In this document: positions 1-12,582 of the stretch, one piece after another | Position numbering within the stretch: position 1 is the stretch's first letter | How the letters are laid out: each line of letters begins with the position of its first letter | Source of the DNA: Bemisia tabaci | Taxonomy: Eukaryota > Arthropoda > Insecta > Hemiptera > Aleyrodidae | Reading direction: 5' to 3' | DNA: 64,000 nucleotides | Assembly: GCF_918797505.1 (NCBI RefSeq) | Contig: NC_092797.1 | Span: 33,927,372-33,991,371, forward strand | Translations under genes and position numbers: made by a program | The notes under the pieces: model-generated | The model's input: the letters and a program-made list of their open reading frames with translations, nothing else | Databases searched by the model: none | Told to the model about the DNA's origin: nothing

Positions 1-110
1 ATAAAAATATCGCATAGTATTGGAAATATTTTGCACTGAGGTGATGATAAAGTTGACTAAAGATGAAAGAAAAAAGCTCATTAGATCCAAACTTATCTAG
101 GAAGACTTAC

Positions 111-3100
111 ATGCTTTCAGCTTTCAATTTTTTGCTTTCACATCTAGACGAGTTGCGAGTGTCATTCTTTGGACTTGGTAGAATCAAACACTCACTATCA
201 TCAGAGTCATCGTTTTCATCATTCATAACTTCAGCCAGTACGCCACCATTGAAACTATCATTATGCGAAACGTCCTGATTCTTAGGTACTGTGACAACAG
301 ATAAAGTTGTTTGCTTCATTTTCTTGGGGCAGATTTTTTCCTCTTTTTTCTTTTGATCAAAACCAGGAGGCTTGTGTAAAGACCAGACATTTTTTTCTCC
401 GAGTGCTAATTTTTTCTGAGGAGTTATAATATCAGTTTTAGCCTTAGACTTTTCAGTGCTGCTTTGTTCTCCAAGTGCTAACTTTTTCTGAGGAGTTATC
501 ATATCAGTTTTAGCCTTAGACTTTTCAGTGCTCGAGACTTTTGAGTTGTCTTTGCTAAAAGTCTTGCTTCTCCTTGAGTTACCAGCATTTTTGTCGATTT
601 CATCAAAGAACTCATCCAACACTTTTCGATCTTTGGATTCAAGAAGAGGGTGAATTGATGGATTCTCTTCGACGGCCAGCACTGAGGGACTTTTAGGATG
701 AGCTGTTAACGGAGATATTTGCTCATTCTCTACAGTTTCGAGCTCTTCTTCTTTGACTTTGAGTTCCTCAGCCGGTGCACTGATCAATGGTTTTCCAGGT
801 TTTTTTGATACACTCAGAACAGGGCTGTTATCTTCTTCACCGTTTGTTGGCTAAAGGAGACATAAATTTCAGTTATTAGATAAACCGATTAATACAAACA
901 TATAATAGATAGGAACATATGATGCATATTGCAGATGAATCATTCCAGGTCAACAGCGCCGTCAAACATGGATAATTTTATTCTGATTCCTTGGCAGTCA
1001 CAGAACTTATGTTCTATGTAACTTTCATTACTCTCGTTACGCCATTAATAAGAGGGAAAATATATCCATAGTGACCGTCTAACAAAGTAGAGAGAACTTT
1101 TCATTAAAACAATTATCCACCACATGAACGTCCAATCCACTGTCAAAAATCATGAGCCTTTGAAGGGAAATGAGGGGAACAGTAAGAGATTATAAGGTGA
1201 TGGAATAATTCAACAGAAGCTGATACAGAAAACTCAGGGAGAGAGTCTTCTTGTCACTGCAATGTCCTGGTAACTAGAGAACAATGGACAGAAAGCCGTT
1301 GCTCTCTATTTCTCCATCTATCAGAGAGACAAATAAAGCTCCTGATATCCACATACTATTTAATCATTTATACACCTTCAACCAATGTTGAGTATCAGGA
1401 CTGAACTTTAGGGTCACCAGGTAAATAGATCGGAGAAAGGCGAGACTGAATTTTGATGAAATGATGAAAGGCCTTGACAAGAAAATCCCTGAAATTTGAT
1501 GGATCTTTCCACAAAAGAACTAATTCATTTGACTATTTATTCATTCCAATTAGCCTGAACTTTATATCATGAATACATGAGTAACCAAATGCAACTCATA
1601 TTAGAATATCACTCTAACATATTGCATGTCTCTGAACAGAGGTGTATTCATGATGAAACTGACCCTTAAAAAAAATTTCTAGACGGATCCAATGCTAGCA
1701 ATTTTTATTCTATGGAATGATGATCAAGTGGATCTTGCTTTGAGCTGATATTTTAAAAAAAACTAACCTCTTTTTTGGGTGTTTTATGCTCCTCAGACAT
1801 CGGTTCCACAAAATCATCTTCTGGATATAAAGTCTCAGGAATGATAATTCTTTTCTTCTCCACAACTGGACAGATTGGCTCACTGGGCAGTGTTTCGGGT
1901 ACGATAATATTATATTTATTCAAACCTTGTGGCTCTATTTTAACTTCAGGTTTCTTCACCGGCGCCTTCTTGCTACTGGATGGTTTACTTGTAAATTTTG
2001 AATCTTCTTCGTTCCTTCCTTTTGTTTCAACAGTTTTTTGCGGCAGATGGGACACAGGCGGTTCCATTGATTCTCCTGTCTCAACGCAGGGAGATTTACG
2101 CTTCCTACTCCCAGGATTCAATTCTACGTCAGAACAAGGAGACTTTCGTTTCGGTGTATCAACAGTAGCCTTTTGTTGGAGAACGCTTTTGCTATCAATG
2201 CTATCTTCAGCTTCATCTTCGTCAAATGGTATCATTTGAGACACATAGCTCATGGCAGTGTTGCATTTTTCTTCAGAGAAAAGACGAGATTCAAGGAAAT
2301 TGTTAACTGAAAAAATGGGAGCAAAAAAAAAATTTAAACATTTTCCTGCACCTGATATCACATGACATTATGAGAGAATGAAATGAATGTAACAGTTACT
2401 ACCTTTAACACCTCACAGCACTCACGGAGCACATGGGTGTTTGTATACATAACAGGTCAAAATTTACACAGACAGCCTTTTCAACGATACTCTTGCCATA
2501 GTTGCTGACCGTCGTATTAAATGCACTAACTAACTATCTGTTAGGTGACATTGAAATATTTGTTGCTAATGTGCAAAGAGTATATATTCAGGAGACTATT
2601 TCTAGATTCTGAGTACAATGCTAGTAGTATGTTAACATACAAACCAGGGATTTTTGGTACGTTTTCCATACTTGTGCTCACCTTTCAAAATTCATCCTTT
2701 ATTCTTACTATAGACACTCTGCTAAAAAATCATTTGCCTACTCACTGCGTCATACTTGCTCACCTTACAAAGATACATACTCAATAAAAATATTGACGGT
2801 GAAACTCTCAAACCACGTATCTCAATTGCAGCGCTTTAAAATGTCCGCTACCATTTTTTTTTTTCAATACAATTCATTATTATTCCTTGAAGTTTTCACA
2901 CAATTGTCTTTGCATAAAGACAAAAAGTCACGGAAGTTTTAAACAATACATGTCGAATAGTTTTCCACTTAAAAAATTAAGAATGATTGGAAGTCTGCGA
3001 TGTTGCAAACCGAGATAGGTACATGGTTTGGGAGTTCAACTGTCCATATTACTTAAGATATGTCTTCAGCTTGATGGGGTACTATTAGGAGGATTTGAAT

Positions 3101-6100
3101 GAATTTTTCACATCAGTATACTTACAGGCACGTCTCCATTTTTCTTGTTTCTCTTGATAAAATTTTTTATTGTTCCTGAGTTTAATATGCAGTTGTTTAC
3201 ATTGAGAGCAAGGTTTTGTCTTTTCTGCTAGCTCTTCTTTGAGGGAAGCCACCTGCAATTGAAGGTCTGAGCATTGAGAACATTTCTTTGCCTTCTCACT
3301 AGAACAAAAAACAAAAAAGGAATTGCAATAATAAAAACTGGAATAAACTGACGAAGAAAAAGGAATGAATTGATAGATTGCCTGGGAGTATGGTATTTGT
3401 CTAAAAATTACGCACCATTTGAAGGAATTTCCTTTTATTAAATACGCATGCATATTACAGTTGCCTACAAACTGAGGAGCTGTTCTACTAAAAATAGACA
3501 GGAATTGAATTGGTTCTTTTTCTACATACAAAAATTCTACTCTCAGTTGAAAATTTTAAATTTATTTTTTTCTTATTTATTTATTTTCTCTCTTTTCTTT
3601 TTGTAGAGTAATATACTTGGATTAATAAAGATAATACGCTATTGCAGTAAGAAGCAAACTGAAGAATACTGACCTCAATAGAGCTCTTTGTAATTCAGAA
3701 CACTTTGTGTCAAGAAGAGAGCGTTCTTTGGCAACAGTGAGCAACGAATTTTCAGCAACACGACACCGATCAGCAAATCCTAGAACAAATAAGGAAGGTT
3801 TCTTTAGCGTCAAAAGATTTAGAGACATCGACAAATTTTAAAAAAGCATTGAAAAAGTAACAAGAAAACACGCATTCGTTGCTTAAAAATAAGTCGACTA
3901 ATACTATCATTTCAAAGGTAAAGATGTAAGAGGCAAGATTTTGGTCTCATTTTGAAGACCAGATCCTCAGCTATCAATTGAATCCGTGATAATCTCATTT
4001 GCTGAAAAACAGACTAATTTGGAGCAATTTTGGTGAAAGACTACACGCTGCAAGCTGTGAGTTTTCAACAAATATTTCTTCAGTAAAACTTTACTAGAAT
4101 CACTTATTTAGGACACTCTTGTTCCTAGACATTACTTGAAAATATCAAATTGACATTGCTAGACTTTCCAAATAGATGATGCAATTTGAGTTGAATGAAA
4201 ATTGAGTTTAACACTAGGTTGAGAGATCTTCGGTTAGAAAATTTCAGAGGGATTAGATCAAATTATGGCCTAAAAAGACTTTAAGTATAGATCTGATTGC
4301 CCTTTCTTTCCATTCCTATAGATCCACCAAAAAAAGCATCCTCACAATGCATCAAATTATTCTTTAACGAAAATATTTAGACAAATATCTGCTCAATAGT
4401 AGCGGCTAAATTGGAGGAAATGAGCACACCTGGATGCATTAAAATTTAAAATAACCATATATTTTCACTTAAGGTTGTAATACTGAGGTCTGTGCATTGC
4501 AATTCTGTTACATCTGACGACCTGCATCTCCCCTCGGTCCAGTTCAAGATATTGCCTACCAAGGATTGCCTACCAAGAGAGTACCAGTTAATTCCCTGGT
4601 AAAAATGATATTTTAAAACATTCTTCGAGAACTTAAAAAAAAAAAAAACTGTTAAAATTTTTGCGCTAGGAAACCCTTTTTGGCTATTTTTAAAGTAAAA
4701 TTTAAGGAAAAAAAGGGTTATAAAATTCTGAAAATATCACTGCAGTTTTTTGACATTTTTGTTCAAAAATTTTAGTGTAGAAAAACTACAATTTATAGGT
4801 ATTTTTAAAATATCACTGTAGTTTTTAAACACATTTTTCAAACATTTTTAGCATTGAAAAACTACAGTTGATATTTTGAGAGTTTTTTTTAACACTTTTT
4901 TACTGAAATTTTAACACTTTTAAATTTTACTTAAAAAATAGTCAAATAGGGTTTCGTGATGAGAGAATTGTAACAGTTTCTTTAAAAAGTTGTCCTTTTG
5001 AAGTTTAAGAGTTTCTTAAAAGTCGTTGCCACTAGGGTTGTTGCAAATCTCAATTCCAATATTTAAATTCTGGCGAAGAAGGCAAGAAACCTAATCTAAT
5101 AAAGTTAAAAGATAAACAACTGAAGATGTTCTTGATGACCAAATCAGGTTACTAAAAAGCTTAGAAATTTTCCTCTAAAGTCTTATGGATTCAGCTGCCA
5201 ATTGAGTATTTCTTTTGAATAAGACCATATGGCTGTACAAATAGTTTTTCTAAAGAACGGCAAATGTACTTGCTCACATCACGATTCTAAATTTGAAAAA
5301 GTTCATCTATGAAATTCATGTGTCTCTAGAAAAACCACGTATCTGGATAAATGTGATACATCATGGTGAGCATATCAGTTTAAGTAGTTAACTAAACGGT
5401 TTTGATGCACACACATATCACTGAGCTGCTATATGTAACTGTAGGCTAGTTCTCTGGAGGATCCCCTCCTACAAACATCCAAGAAAATCTGTGTTTGAAG
5501 TGACAACTTATTGTTTCACAACCCTGTCAACATTGCTTTTAAAATTCTTGAGAATTTTTCAACATCACCAAAAGTGTTTTGGGACCTATCTTTCAACACT
5601 AATAATAAGAGGGAAAACTTTAAAAAGTACCTAACGTAAGGAGCCAGAAATTCACAGGAAAAATTTAAACACTATGCGGAATAAACAAAAAATATAGACA
5701 AAATCTCAAAATCTGTCCCTCTTCCCTTCCTAATTTTGGCTCAAGGTCATTGCAGTCATATTTTTTATCATCCTGTGATTATCCCATTGCTAAGTTGACA
5801 AAAAAAAATGTCAAAAGACAGAGGCTACTCAAATTGGAAGGACGTTTTTCAAGCTCATTTCTGTGCATTGAAAGATAGTTACTCCAGTGGTGTGGGGAAG
5901 TGCAATTCTTATCGAGTGAAATTTTAAACTGATATTTTTAAGCTCCTCAAATAATTTGTGAAAATTCCTCTATTACAGTGCAATAGTTTTCATGCATATT
6001 TCTGGTCAATTATGTGCTAAAAATAATAATCTAAGTAAGTGCTTTCTACTGAGGTGCAAAAGTGATTCTTTGTATAAACAAGGTGTAACTGAACTTGCAA

Positions 6101-7551
6101 CTTTCACTCCTATAAAGTACCAAGTAACTTTGAAATGTTCTTTAGACGTCGATCGATCAAGGAGAGTGTGCCCTTCAATGCTGTTTTTCAATTTAAGAAA
6201 TTCATTAATTTGTGTCAAAACCATTTGAATCTTTTAATAGAGTTTCCATCGCACATATCACTTACTTCCGTTGGACATGGTCACTCAAAAGAACTCTGCA
6301 ATTGCTCAAATGAAACCATGAAGTTGTACCAGGAAAATGGACGGAAAACTTCCACATTGGACTCATACACACAGAGCAATGTGATGAACAACTTCAGAAT
6401 CAGCATACATGTTAGCAATGATCAGGTTTACAATGAGGGACTATGTTACTGCTGATACTGGCGTAGCATTTAAGTAGCTCTGAGGGAAATGCCTATATCT
6501 TTCTTTATTGAGAATTAATGCTCTACAGGTCGTCTCAGCCTGAATTGATCATCTGCTATATTCTACCTATCACGTTAAAACATTTCAATCGGACTTCAAA
6601 ACCTTACTGACCAAACAGCTCTTGAATGGATAAGATTTGATGGTTCATGTGATTACTTGGCATGAAAATATTGAATTTATAGTCCTTTTCAACTTTAATT
6701 AAGTCCCCTAAAAGAAAGCCACAATTCAAACCTGAGCATAAGTCGGAGGAATAAGTTTAAGATGGTGATAACTGGATACATGAGAACTACAATAGTATAG
6801 TAAGCTGAGAGAAAATTAATGCCAGTGAAATTCTTCCTTTGATTTTTCCCCCGAAAACTATTCAGTGATAACAACATTTCCGAGGTTTCGATTTGATACT
6901 GCACCTGATGAACTCAAACTAACATAGATCATATGCACTGTAATAAACCTTCAAATTCACTTATATGTTCCCCCGTGAAACTTTGCTAAACTATGAAGTT
7001 CTAAAATTATATCTATGATAATGCAACCTGATGAACGCTTTCATGAAATGCTAATGATGAGTATCTAGGGCCAAGTGGTGTTGGTAGGGTTAACAAGATT
7101 CTACTGTCCTCTCCCTGACGTTGCTACATACAAAACCTCATGAAACACTAATTTCTGCCCGCAGTATCCAAAATTCATCTTACACAGCCCATCATATCGT
7201 TACCACAGAACGTCTCACCTTCCAGTGTTCAAACCCAGGTCCCTTGTAGCGCTCTTCCATGTGGACTTCCACCAACATATAGCAACATAGTTAAGCTATG
7301 GGGCTTTGTAAATTAGGGATTTGTTTCTGTTTCTGGTGGAAGACATGAATTCTAGGAGCATGAAAGGCAGTAACTTGAAACGGGCCGTGTAGCAGGCGGG
7401 TTTGAGGTTACTTACGTTGTAAACACGAACCAAACACTTGGAGAAGTAGAAATATTCCTTGGAAATCATCATCACAGTCACGGGTGAAAGTTACTTCGTT
7501 CACATTTAAAAGCTTTTCCCAGATACTTTTTATGTGATCACTTACTTCCAT
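111..7551 (-). CDS. CtIP/RBBP8-like DNA-end resection protein, N-terminal part (3' end outside window)
   Basis: Five exons join with matching phases: 7551-7416, 3779-3674, 3298-3126, 2306-1768 and 850-111. They give about 564 residues and run off the left edge through a GTAAGT donor. The ATG at 7551 starts MEVSDHIKSIWEKL, which resembles the short segment before the CtIP coiled coil. Residues about 47-140 are a charged coiled coil with two CSQC pairs (near residues 87 and 111), recalling the CxxC in the CtIP N-terminus. The middle is disordered and holds two RKRKSPC-type SP sites and two PETL motifs (IIVPETLP, IIIPETLY). The last exon has a 24-residue tandem duplication, a KQTTLSVV stretch like the conserved QVTL segment of CtIP, and an acidic SIM-like ECLIL. 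CtIP works with MRE11-RAD50-NBS1 to start resection. The diagnostic C-terminal SAE2 domain would lie left of base 1, so the family is inferred; another nuclear coiled-coil protein is possible. Confidence 0.5.
402..532 (-). repeat. 72-bp in-frame tandem duplication in the CtIP-like coding exon
   Basis: Two nearly identical units begin at 402 and 474 (period 72 bases). Each encodes a 24-residue unit built around TEKSKAKTD and ITPQKKLALGE. Only a few bases differ, one of them giving the Met/Ile change before TPQ. The length is a multiple of three, so the frame is kept. Each copy carries a TPQK site, a candidate CDK/ATM-type phosphorylation site (inference). Confidence 0.9.
2789..3050. mobile_element. 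MITE, family B copy 1
   Basis: The left end (GACGGTGAAACTCTCAAACC from 2795) is mirrored by the right end (complement GACAGTTGAACTCCCAAACC, ending at 3044). Similarity continues about 50 bp inward. AT-rich ATATT flanks both sides and may be the target duplication. A related copy lies at 53215-53462. There is no coding capacity. It sits between two exons of the CtIP-like gene. Confidence 0.7.
3780..7415 (-). other. Large first intron of the CtIP-like gene
   Basis: The intron runs from a GTAAGT donor (7415) to a TTCTAG acceptor (3780-3781) on the minus strand. It is AT-rich with no convincing additional exon; short frames at 5992-6455 and 6695-6904 look random. The only recognisable insertion is the inverted-repeat element at about 4640-4985. 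Confidence 0.6.
4640..4985. mobile_element. AT-rich inverted-repeat element (MITE-like)
   Basis: AACTGTTAAAATT near 4648 and AAACCCTTTTTGGCTATTTT near 4671 are mirrored by the complement of 4921-4984 (AACTGTTACAATT, AAACCCTATTTGACTATTTT). This gives terminal repeats of roughly 70 bp. The inside contains further mirrored stretches around ATATCACTG and AAAAACTACA. No open frame. Ends are approximate. Confidence 0.55.
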
Positions 7552-7760
7552 GGCTTGACTTGCATAAATGCATTTCACGAATCACGATAATTACGCGCGA
7601 ACAGCGATAACGAGAAACGACCGGGCAAAACGTAAACAAACAACAGCGATCAAGGCCCTAGTGAGCAAAATTCGAACTAAACGGCGGAAGTCATCTCACT
7701 CACCGTTTCCACTCTCAGAGGCGGGAAAATAATGAAACTACCATGGCGATTGAAAGCTAC
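7552..7760 (-). promoter_or_regulatory. Probable promoter and 5' UTR of the CtIP-like gene
   Basis: This is the most GC-rich stretch of its neighbourhood, directly upstream of the ATG at 7551. It contains GGCGGGAAAA at 7720-7729, a good match to the E2F consensus, which would suit an S-phase repair gene. No TATA box is evident. Promoter function is inferred from position and motif only. Confidence 0.4.
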
Positions 7761-8404
7761 TTATCAGAAGTTAACAAGGGGAAAAACCTAAAAAACACAC
7801 CTGCGGAGTAAAAACATAACGTTATAACGGTACCGGTCCGTTTCTGAAGGGAAACACAAGTTACCTTAAACTAAGTCAGAAAGACTAGATATGGACCGTT
7901 CTCTAATTTTCTTTACTTCTGATAGATTCCTCCAAAAAATGCTGTCCAGTTAGTTAGGAGCATCCCTACAAGAGAAGGGAAAAATTGCTGATATCAACGT
8001 GTTTCTCCTCAATCAGAGCTTTACTCGGTAATAGCTAGTACTTGTACACCTCTTCAGTCGGCTCATGCGATAGGTATAATATGAGATAAGAAGAAAAAAT
8101 TGGCAAGTAGGTAGCCAGTTGTGTCTCAGACACAGGACATTCTTATATTCTAAAGCTGATCCATTTAACAGAGATCTTAAACTAAAAGAAAGTGATATTC
8201 CTAAACCTATCCAGTGTTCTCAAATGAGTAGATGATTAAATCCGAATTGTGACTACCTGTTGAATAGGGATCTTTCACGGCCTAAATACTAATGTACTTT
8301 TTTCCTGATCAGTTGCAAAATACCTATAGGTATGTACTTCAGCAGAGAGAGAGAAAAAAAATTGGATAGTGTGCTAAAATGGGAGAGCTTACATTTAGAG
8401 GTAG
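7761..8404. other. Intergenic stretch, nothing recognised
   Basis: This AT-rich sequence lies between the CtIP-like promoter and the SINE. I see no exon, RNA gene or inverted repeat in it. Confidence 0.5.
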
Positions 8405-8602
8405 CTCCTATGGTGTAGTGGTTGTAGCGCTAGCTCTATGATCGGGAGATCCCGGATTTGATTCCCAGCCGGGCGACCCAAGTTTGATGGTATCAAACAA
8501 TGGTCATCTGGAACTGGTTGTAGAGACGGAGGGGGACAGGACTAAAGCGCAAGGATTAGCCCTTGTGTGCTATTTGAAGTAGAAAAAAAAAAAAAAAAAA
8601 AT
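8405..8602 (+). mobile_element. tRNA-derived SINE with poly(A) tail
   Basis: The head has a polymerase III A box (TGGTGTAGTGG at 8411-8421) and a degenerate B box (GGATTTGATTCCC at 8454-8466), at the usual tRNA spacing. A tRNA-unrelated body of about 110 bp follows, then an uninterrupted A tract at 8583-8601. AGGTAG occurs on both flanks (8399-8404 and 8603-8608) and may be a short target duplication. The element is about 200 bp, normal for insect SINEs. It is not a functional tRNA: the B box is decayed. Confidence 0.8.
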
Positions 8603-9605
8603 AGGTAGGGAACTCAAAATAACTTGTGTCGAAAATTCCAGTTCCAATGCACTGAGAATTTCTTATCTATTACAATCTGAGAGCTCCAAAATAATTAATA
8701 TACTCTGAAATACTTTCCTAAGAATTTTGATTCTAAACTATACAAAAAAGAAATCTTTACTGAGTATGATCCGTAATTTACTGGGCTAGAAAATCAAACA
8801 GAAAACTGATGGAGGGAGGCATTGAGCTGAGTAACTTCGACAGCAAGGACCAATTCCTCTCTTAGGTGAGGTGAATTCGACCTCCCCTCCCTTTAGACAA
8901 TGCCCTTTTTTAGGTACTAAAGCAATCATTTCATAGTAGAATTTGAGGAAACAAAGAAATAAGGCATCAAAATGCAAAAGGAAATTTTTTTTTTTCAGCT
9001 AGCTTCCTCTCAATCTATTGATCTCCATTCAAACAAAACAAAAATTCTCTCACGTTCAAAAAATCATTTCAGAATAGAATTTTTGGAACATTGCTCTCAT
9101 TTGTTAGCTTGGCCCAAGGGATCCCCTTACATAAAAATATTATTCCTAGATGGTTTTTTGGAATTTTTTTTTTTAAACTTCTATTCTGTTCTAACTTTTG
9201 CTACAATGAACTTAACATCGTCATTCTCTCTGAGGCAGCCACTGAAAAATAGAATTATTGTCTTGAAGAATTTCTGAATATTGAGAGGGGAAGAAACTGG
9301 TCAAAGGATTGTAAAGATCTGTTGAAGTCAGAATTGCCAAACAAATTAAAAAAAGAGTGCAAAACGGGATATTTTAAAATAAGAAAATAATAATTCTCAC
9401 GCTTTTCAGTTGATTAGGAAAAGATATCAAAGTGCAGCTGCTACAATTTTTGTTCAGGGAATAAAATTTTTTGATCATCATGCAATTTGGTTAATAAAAC
9501 AGCTTATGGCATGTGAACTGATAATGGCAATTCAGAGGTAAATTAGTTATTTCGTCTGTCAACAACCCTATACTTTTCAGTTTGATGAAGAAAATGAAAA
9601 CTCAC
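8603..9605. other. AT-rich non-coding stretch
   Basis: This lies left of the last possible minus-strand exon (9606-9696). Short frames (8786-8977 minus, 8972-9277 plus) have no domain or coding character. If the 9606-9696 exon is real and unspliced, its frame would read 17 more codons to a stop near 9550. Confidence 0.4.
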
Positions 9606-11494
9606 CGAAGCTTTGCATTTGAGATTATCACAAGAAACAAAAGATGTCCAATGAAGATGGTCACTTGGGTCAGAAATGGGATATGATTTACTGTTTCTGA
9701 AGTCTCCCTAAGAGGTAGTTTTTTTTTTTTAATACTGAACTCATTGTCACACTTGACTGCTATGATTGAGTAACTATGTGTATAAAATTGAGAAATAGCT
9801 ACAATCTGACAGATGTAAATTGAGTAAATGACCTTAGAACATCAGGGGCTTCCAAATAGAGAAGAGCCATTCAAGGCATTCTTGCCCTTGACTCTCAAGA
9901 AAAAATTTAACTTGGCTCTTTCTCATCGGGGCCCTCTGCAAGAAACTGAGTCATGTTTTGATGGTACGACTTATTCAAATATTTTCTGTGATCACAGGAA
10001 ACAAAGACATCCAATTTGATAACATAGACTGTATTAATTAATGCAACAGACTAACCAACTGAGTGGTATCTGTTCAAATTTATGTACATATTAACGTTCC
10101 TTCAATAAACAATAGGACTTAAATCCAGTAAGCGCTTTTAGACAGAAAAATATAAATGATATAAAAATCATCGAAAAAACAAAAAGATATTTTAACTTAA
10201 ATTTATTTCCGATTCCCTAAATTAAGACTCTTTATGAAAAAACTGAATAAATTAGAGACAGGTAACTCATAAGTTGAATCTACCTTCCTGAAAGTCCAGC
10301 GATATGACTCGTTTCAATCTGAGGATCAGTAGCAAAGAGGCTAAAGTTAATAATAAAAACAGGATCCCTCCTGAGGACCATACTTCCAAAAAGGATCACT
10401 GGAAAGGAACTTACAAGTGAATCCTCACACATATATTGCATGAAAAGTAAAATAGAACTTTCACACAAACAGCAGCTTTTCAATAAGCCTTCATGGAGAA
10501 AATAGTGAAAATTGCTGTGTTCAAAGGCAACAAAATAATTGATAACTTAAACAAGAAGGTTCATGTTTATTTGAACATGGACAAAGGGTTGATAAAATTA
10601 AGATTATGTGTAACACGTAAAATAAAATAAGAAGTAAGGCATGTTTAATATTATACATTACAGAGAAAGGGTGGCCTCGACCATAAAGTAGTTACACTTT
10701 TGTTTGAAGCTTTGACTCTCTCACATACCAGTTTCATCAACACAGAGATTCTGAGTGATAATATGATCCGCTGACACGACGACTTGCAAAGGTTCTTCTT
10801 CCGATCAGCAAAAGCCAACTCCAGCAGCTCAGAAACCACCTATGAAAAGTAAATCAAGCTCTCAAAAAATTACTATCCATATTCAATGACGAAAAAAAAT
10901 AAAAAATAATTCATAGTTAGCACCATACAAACGCGGTAAGTGTAATGTTTGAGCTTAAGTAACCCACATCCCATGTACTAAACATTATTGTAAATGTTAT
11001 TAAATTTAAATATTCATAAACTATTTGCTTCAGCAGAAAGCATAATGCAGGAGAAGGAGCCCAGATCATCCTAGGAACTGTGTGAAACAAAACAAGAGAT
11101 AACAGCAAAACAAGTCCATTGGAAACGATGGCACTCACATAAATTGCTTGATGAAACATATACCTTATTCTTTCATTTTTGGTTATCTTTCCTTTCCTAT
11201 TTTTCTCTTGAATATTTCTTCTTTCTTCTCCTTCTGTTGTAAAAAGAAACGTTTCTTGAAAAACCCCTTCCCCATACTATCTGCTGTAAAGTGACTAGGG
11301 ACTTTTCCTTTTCCAATGAAGGTAAAAAGTTTAATTAGAGCAATTCCTTACACTATTCAGCAAAAAATTAATTTTTGTCAGTGCCTCAATTCAGAGATGG
11401 AGAGAAATAAAAGAGAAATAGAAAACAGAAATAGAGAGACCAGTCACCACAATGAGTCGATATGGTAATACTTCAAAGTCAACGACTGGTCTTC
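9606..11494 (-). CDS. Putative 3' exons continuing from CDK12, unrecognised
   Basis: Four small open segments have good splice sites and fit in phase after the CDK12 exon ending at 12583: 11494-11448, 10839-10729, 10318-10284 and 9696-9606. Joined, they add about 95 residues, including RPVVDFEVLPYRLIV, VSELLELAFADRKKN and DPSDHLHWTSFVSCDN. Unbroken phase over four introns argues against chance. However, the peptide does not resemble the Gly/Arg-rich C-terminus of vertebrate CDK12, and I do not recognise a family. It may be the insect-specific CDK12 C-terminus, an alternative transcript, or part of another minus-strand gene. Confidence 0.3.
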
Positions 11495-11578
11495 CTGAAA
11501 CGCATAGCTGAGAGAAATAAAAGGGGGGAAAATTTCCTACATAACTTCTAATCTATAAAGTTATTGATAAGACAGGTT

Positions 11579-11626
<48 letters not shown>

Positions 11627-12582
11627 AACATGACATAAAGTAATACTTCAAGAAGCTGAATATTTGGCCATTGACAAATTTAAATCTTTAGTTGAAAGAC
11701 AAAGTCATATACAATATTCAAATCATCATTAAATGATACCTAACTTTTTTATCTTTTAGCATTGATGATGAAAAAATAAAATGAAAAAATTGCACCTGCA
11801 CTGTTTAGTTTTACTGTCAAAACGCTCCAGTAATAATCCAACATAGAAGTGAAGAATATTATAATTATTTGTCTCCTGACCCCCGAAAAAAACACTCAAT
11901 AAATTACACTTTATCCCGATGAAAAGATTTATGTTGGTTTGAAAACTGTAACCTTACAGAACATGAATTTCATCATCATTTAATTATCGAAATTCCAACG
12001 ATTTGAACTTAAAATTACACATTGTGTTCGAAGAGGTTGAAAGTTGCAAGGTACTTCAAGATAGGCATTAGGTAACAGAGTACATAAATGGTAATTTTGA
12101 AACTCCTTTGCATAAAATCCACAGAAAATAAATTCCGAGCTATTTTAAAAACGGTTCTGCTGTTACTTCGATTGTCTTTGGAAGGTTAAATGCTGGACAG
12201 TAGTTAATTATGTTCAGAAACACCAAGAGCTACAGCTCTTTAATTGAGAGCTGATTTATTTACCAATTGTATAAGTTTGGGCAGCTTGATTTCAGCTTAC
12301 TTAAAATCGTGCTTCAACAAAATAACAGGATACTATCTTCTCTCTATTAAGCTTGTTTTTTTTTACACACCTAATTTTCGAGAGGCTAATTTGTTTGAAG
12401 TCTTGTCCAGCTAGTCAAGGTATTAAAAAAGAAAAAAAGAAAAAGAAAAAAGATAAAAAAAGTACATTTGAAATACATTTGAAAATGGAAAGAGGGGAAA
12501 AAAGGAAAATCATAAGTCTGGAAAACTCAAAACAAAATTACCATCCTGAAAAGAACACAACCTCAAAAAGCTCACAACTTAC
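11495..12582. other. Intron-like stretch with a 43-base poly(A) tract
   Basis: No exon is seen here. An uninterrupted A tract of about 43 bases ends near 11624. There is no SINE head upstream of it, so it is either an old retrotransposon tail or simple-sequence expansion. Confidence 0.6.

Noticed and set aside
11582..11624. Poly(A) tract as the tail of a processed gene copy
   Set aside because: No gene-like or SINE-like sequence precedes it, so simple-sequence expansion is equally likely.
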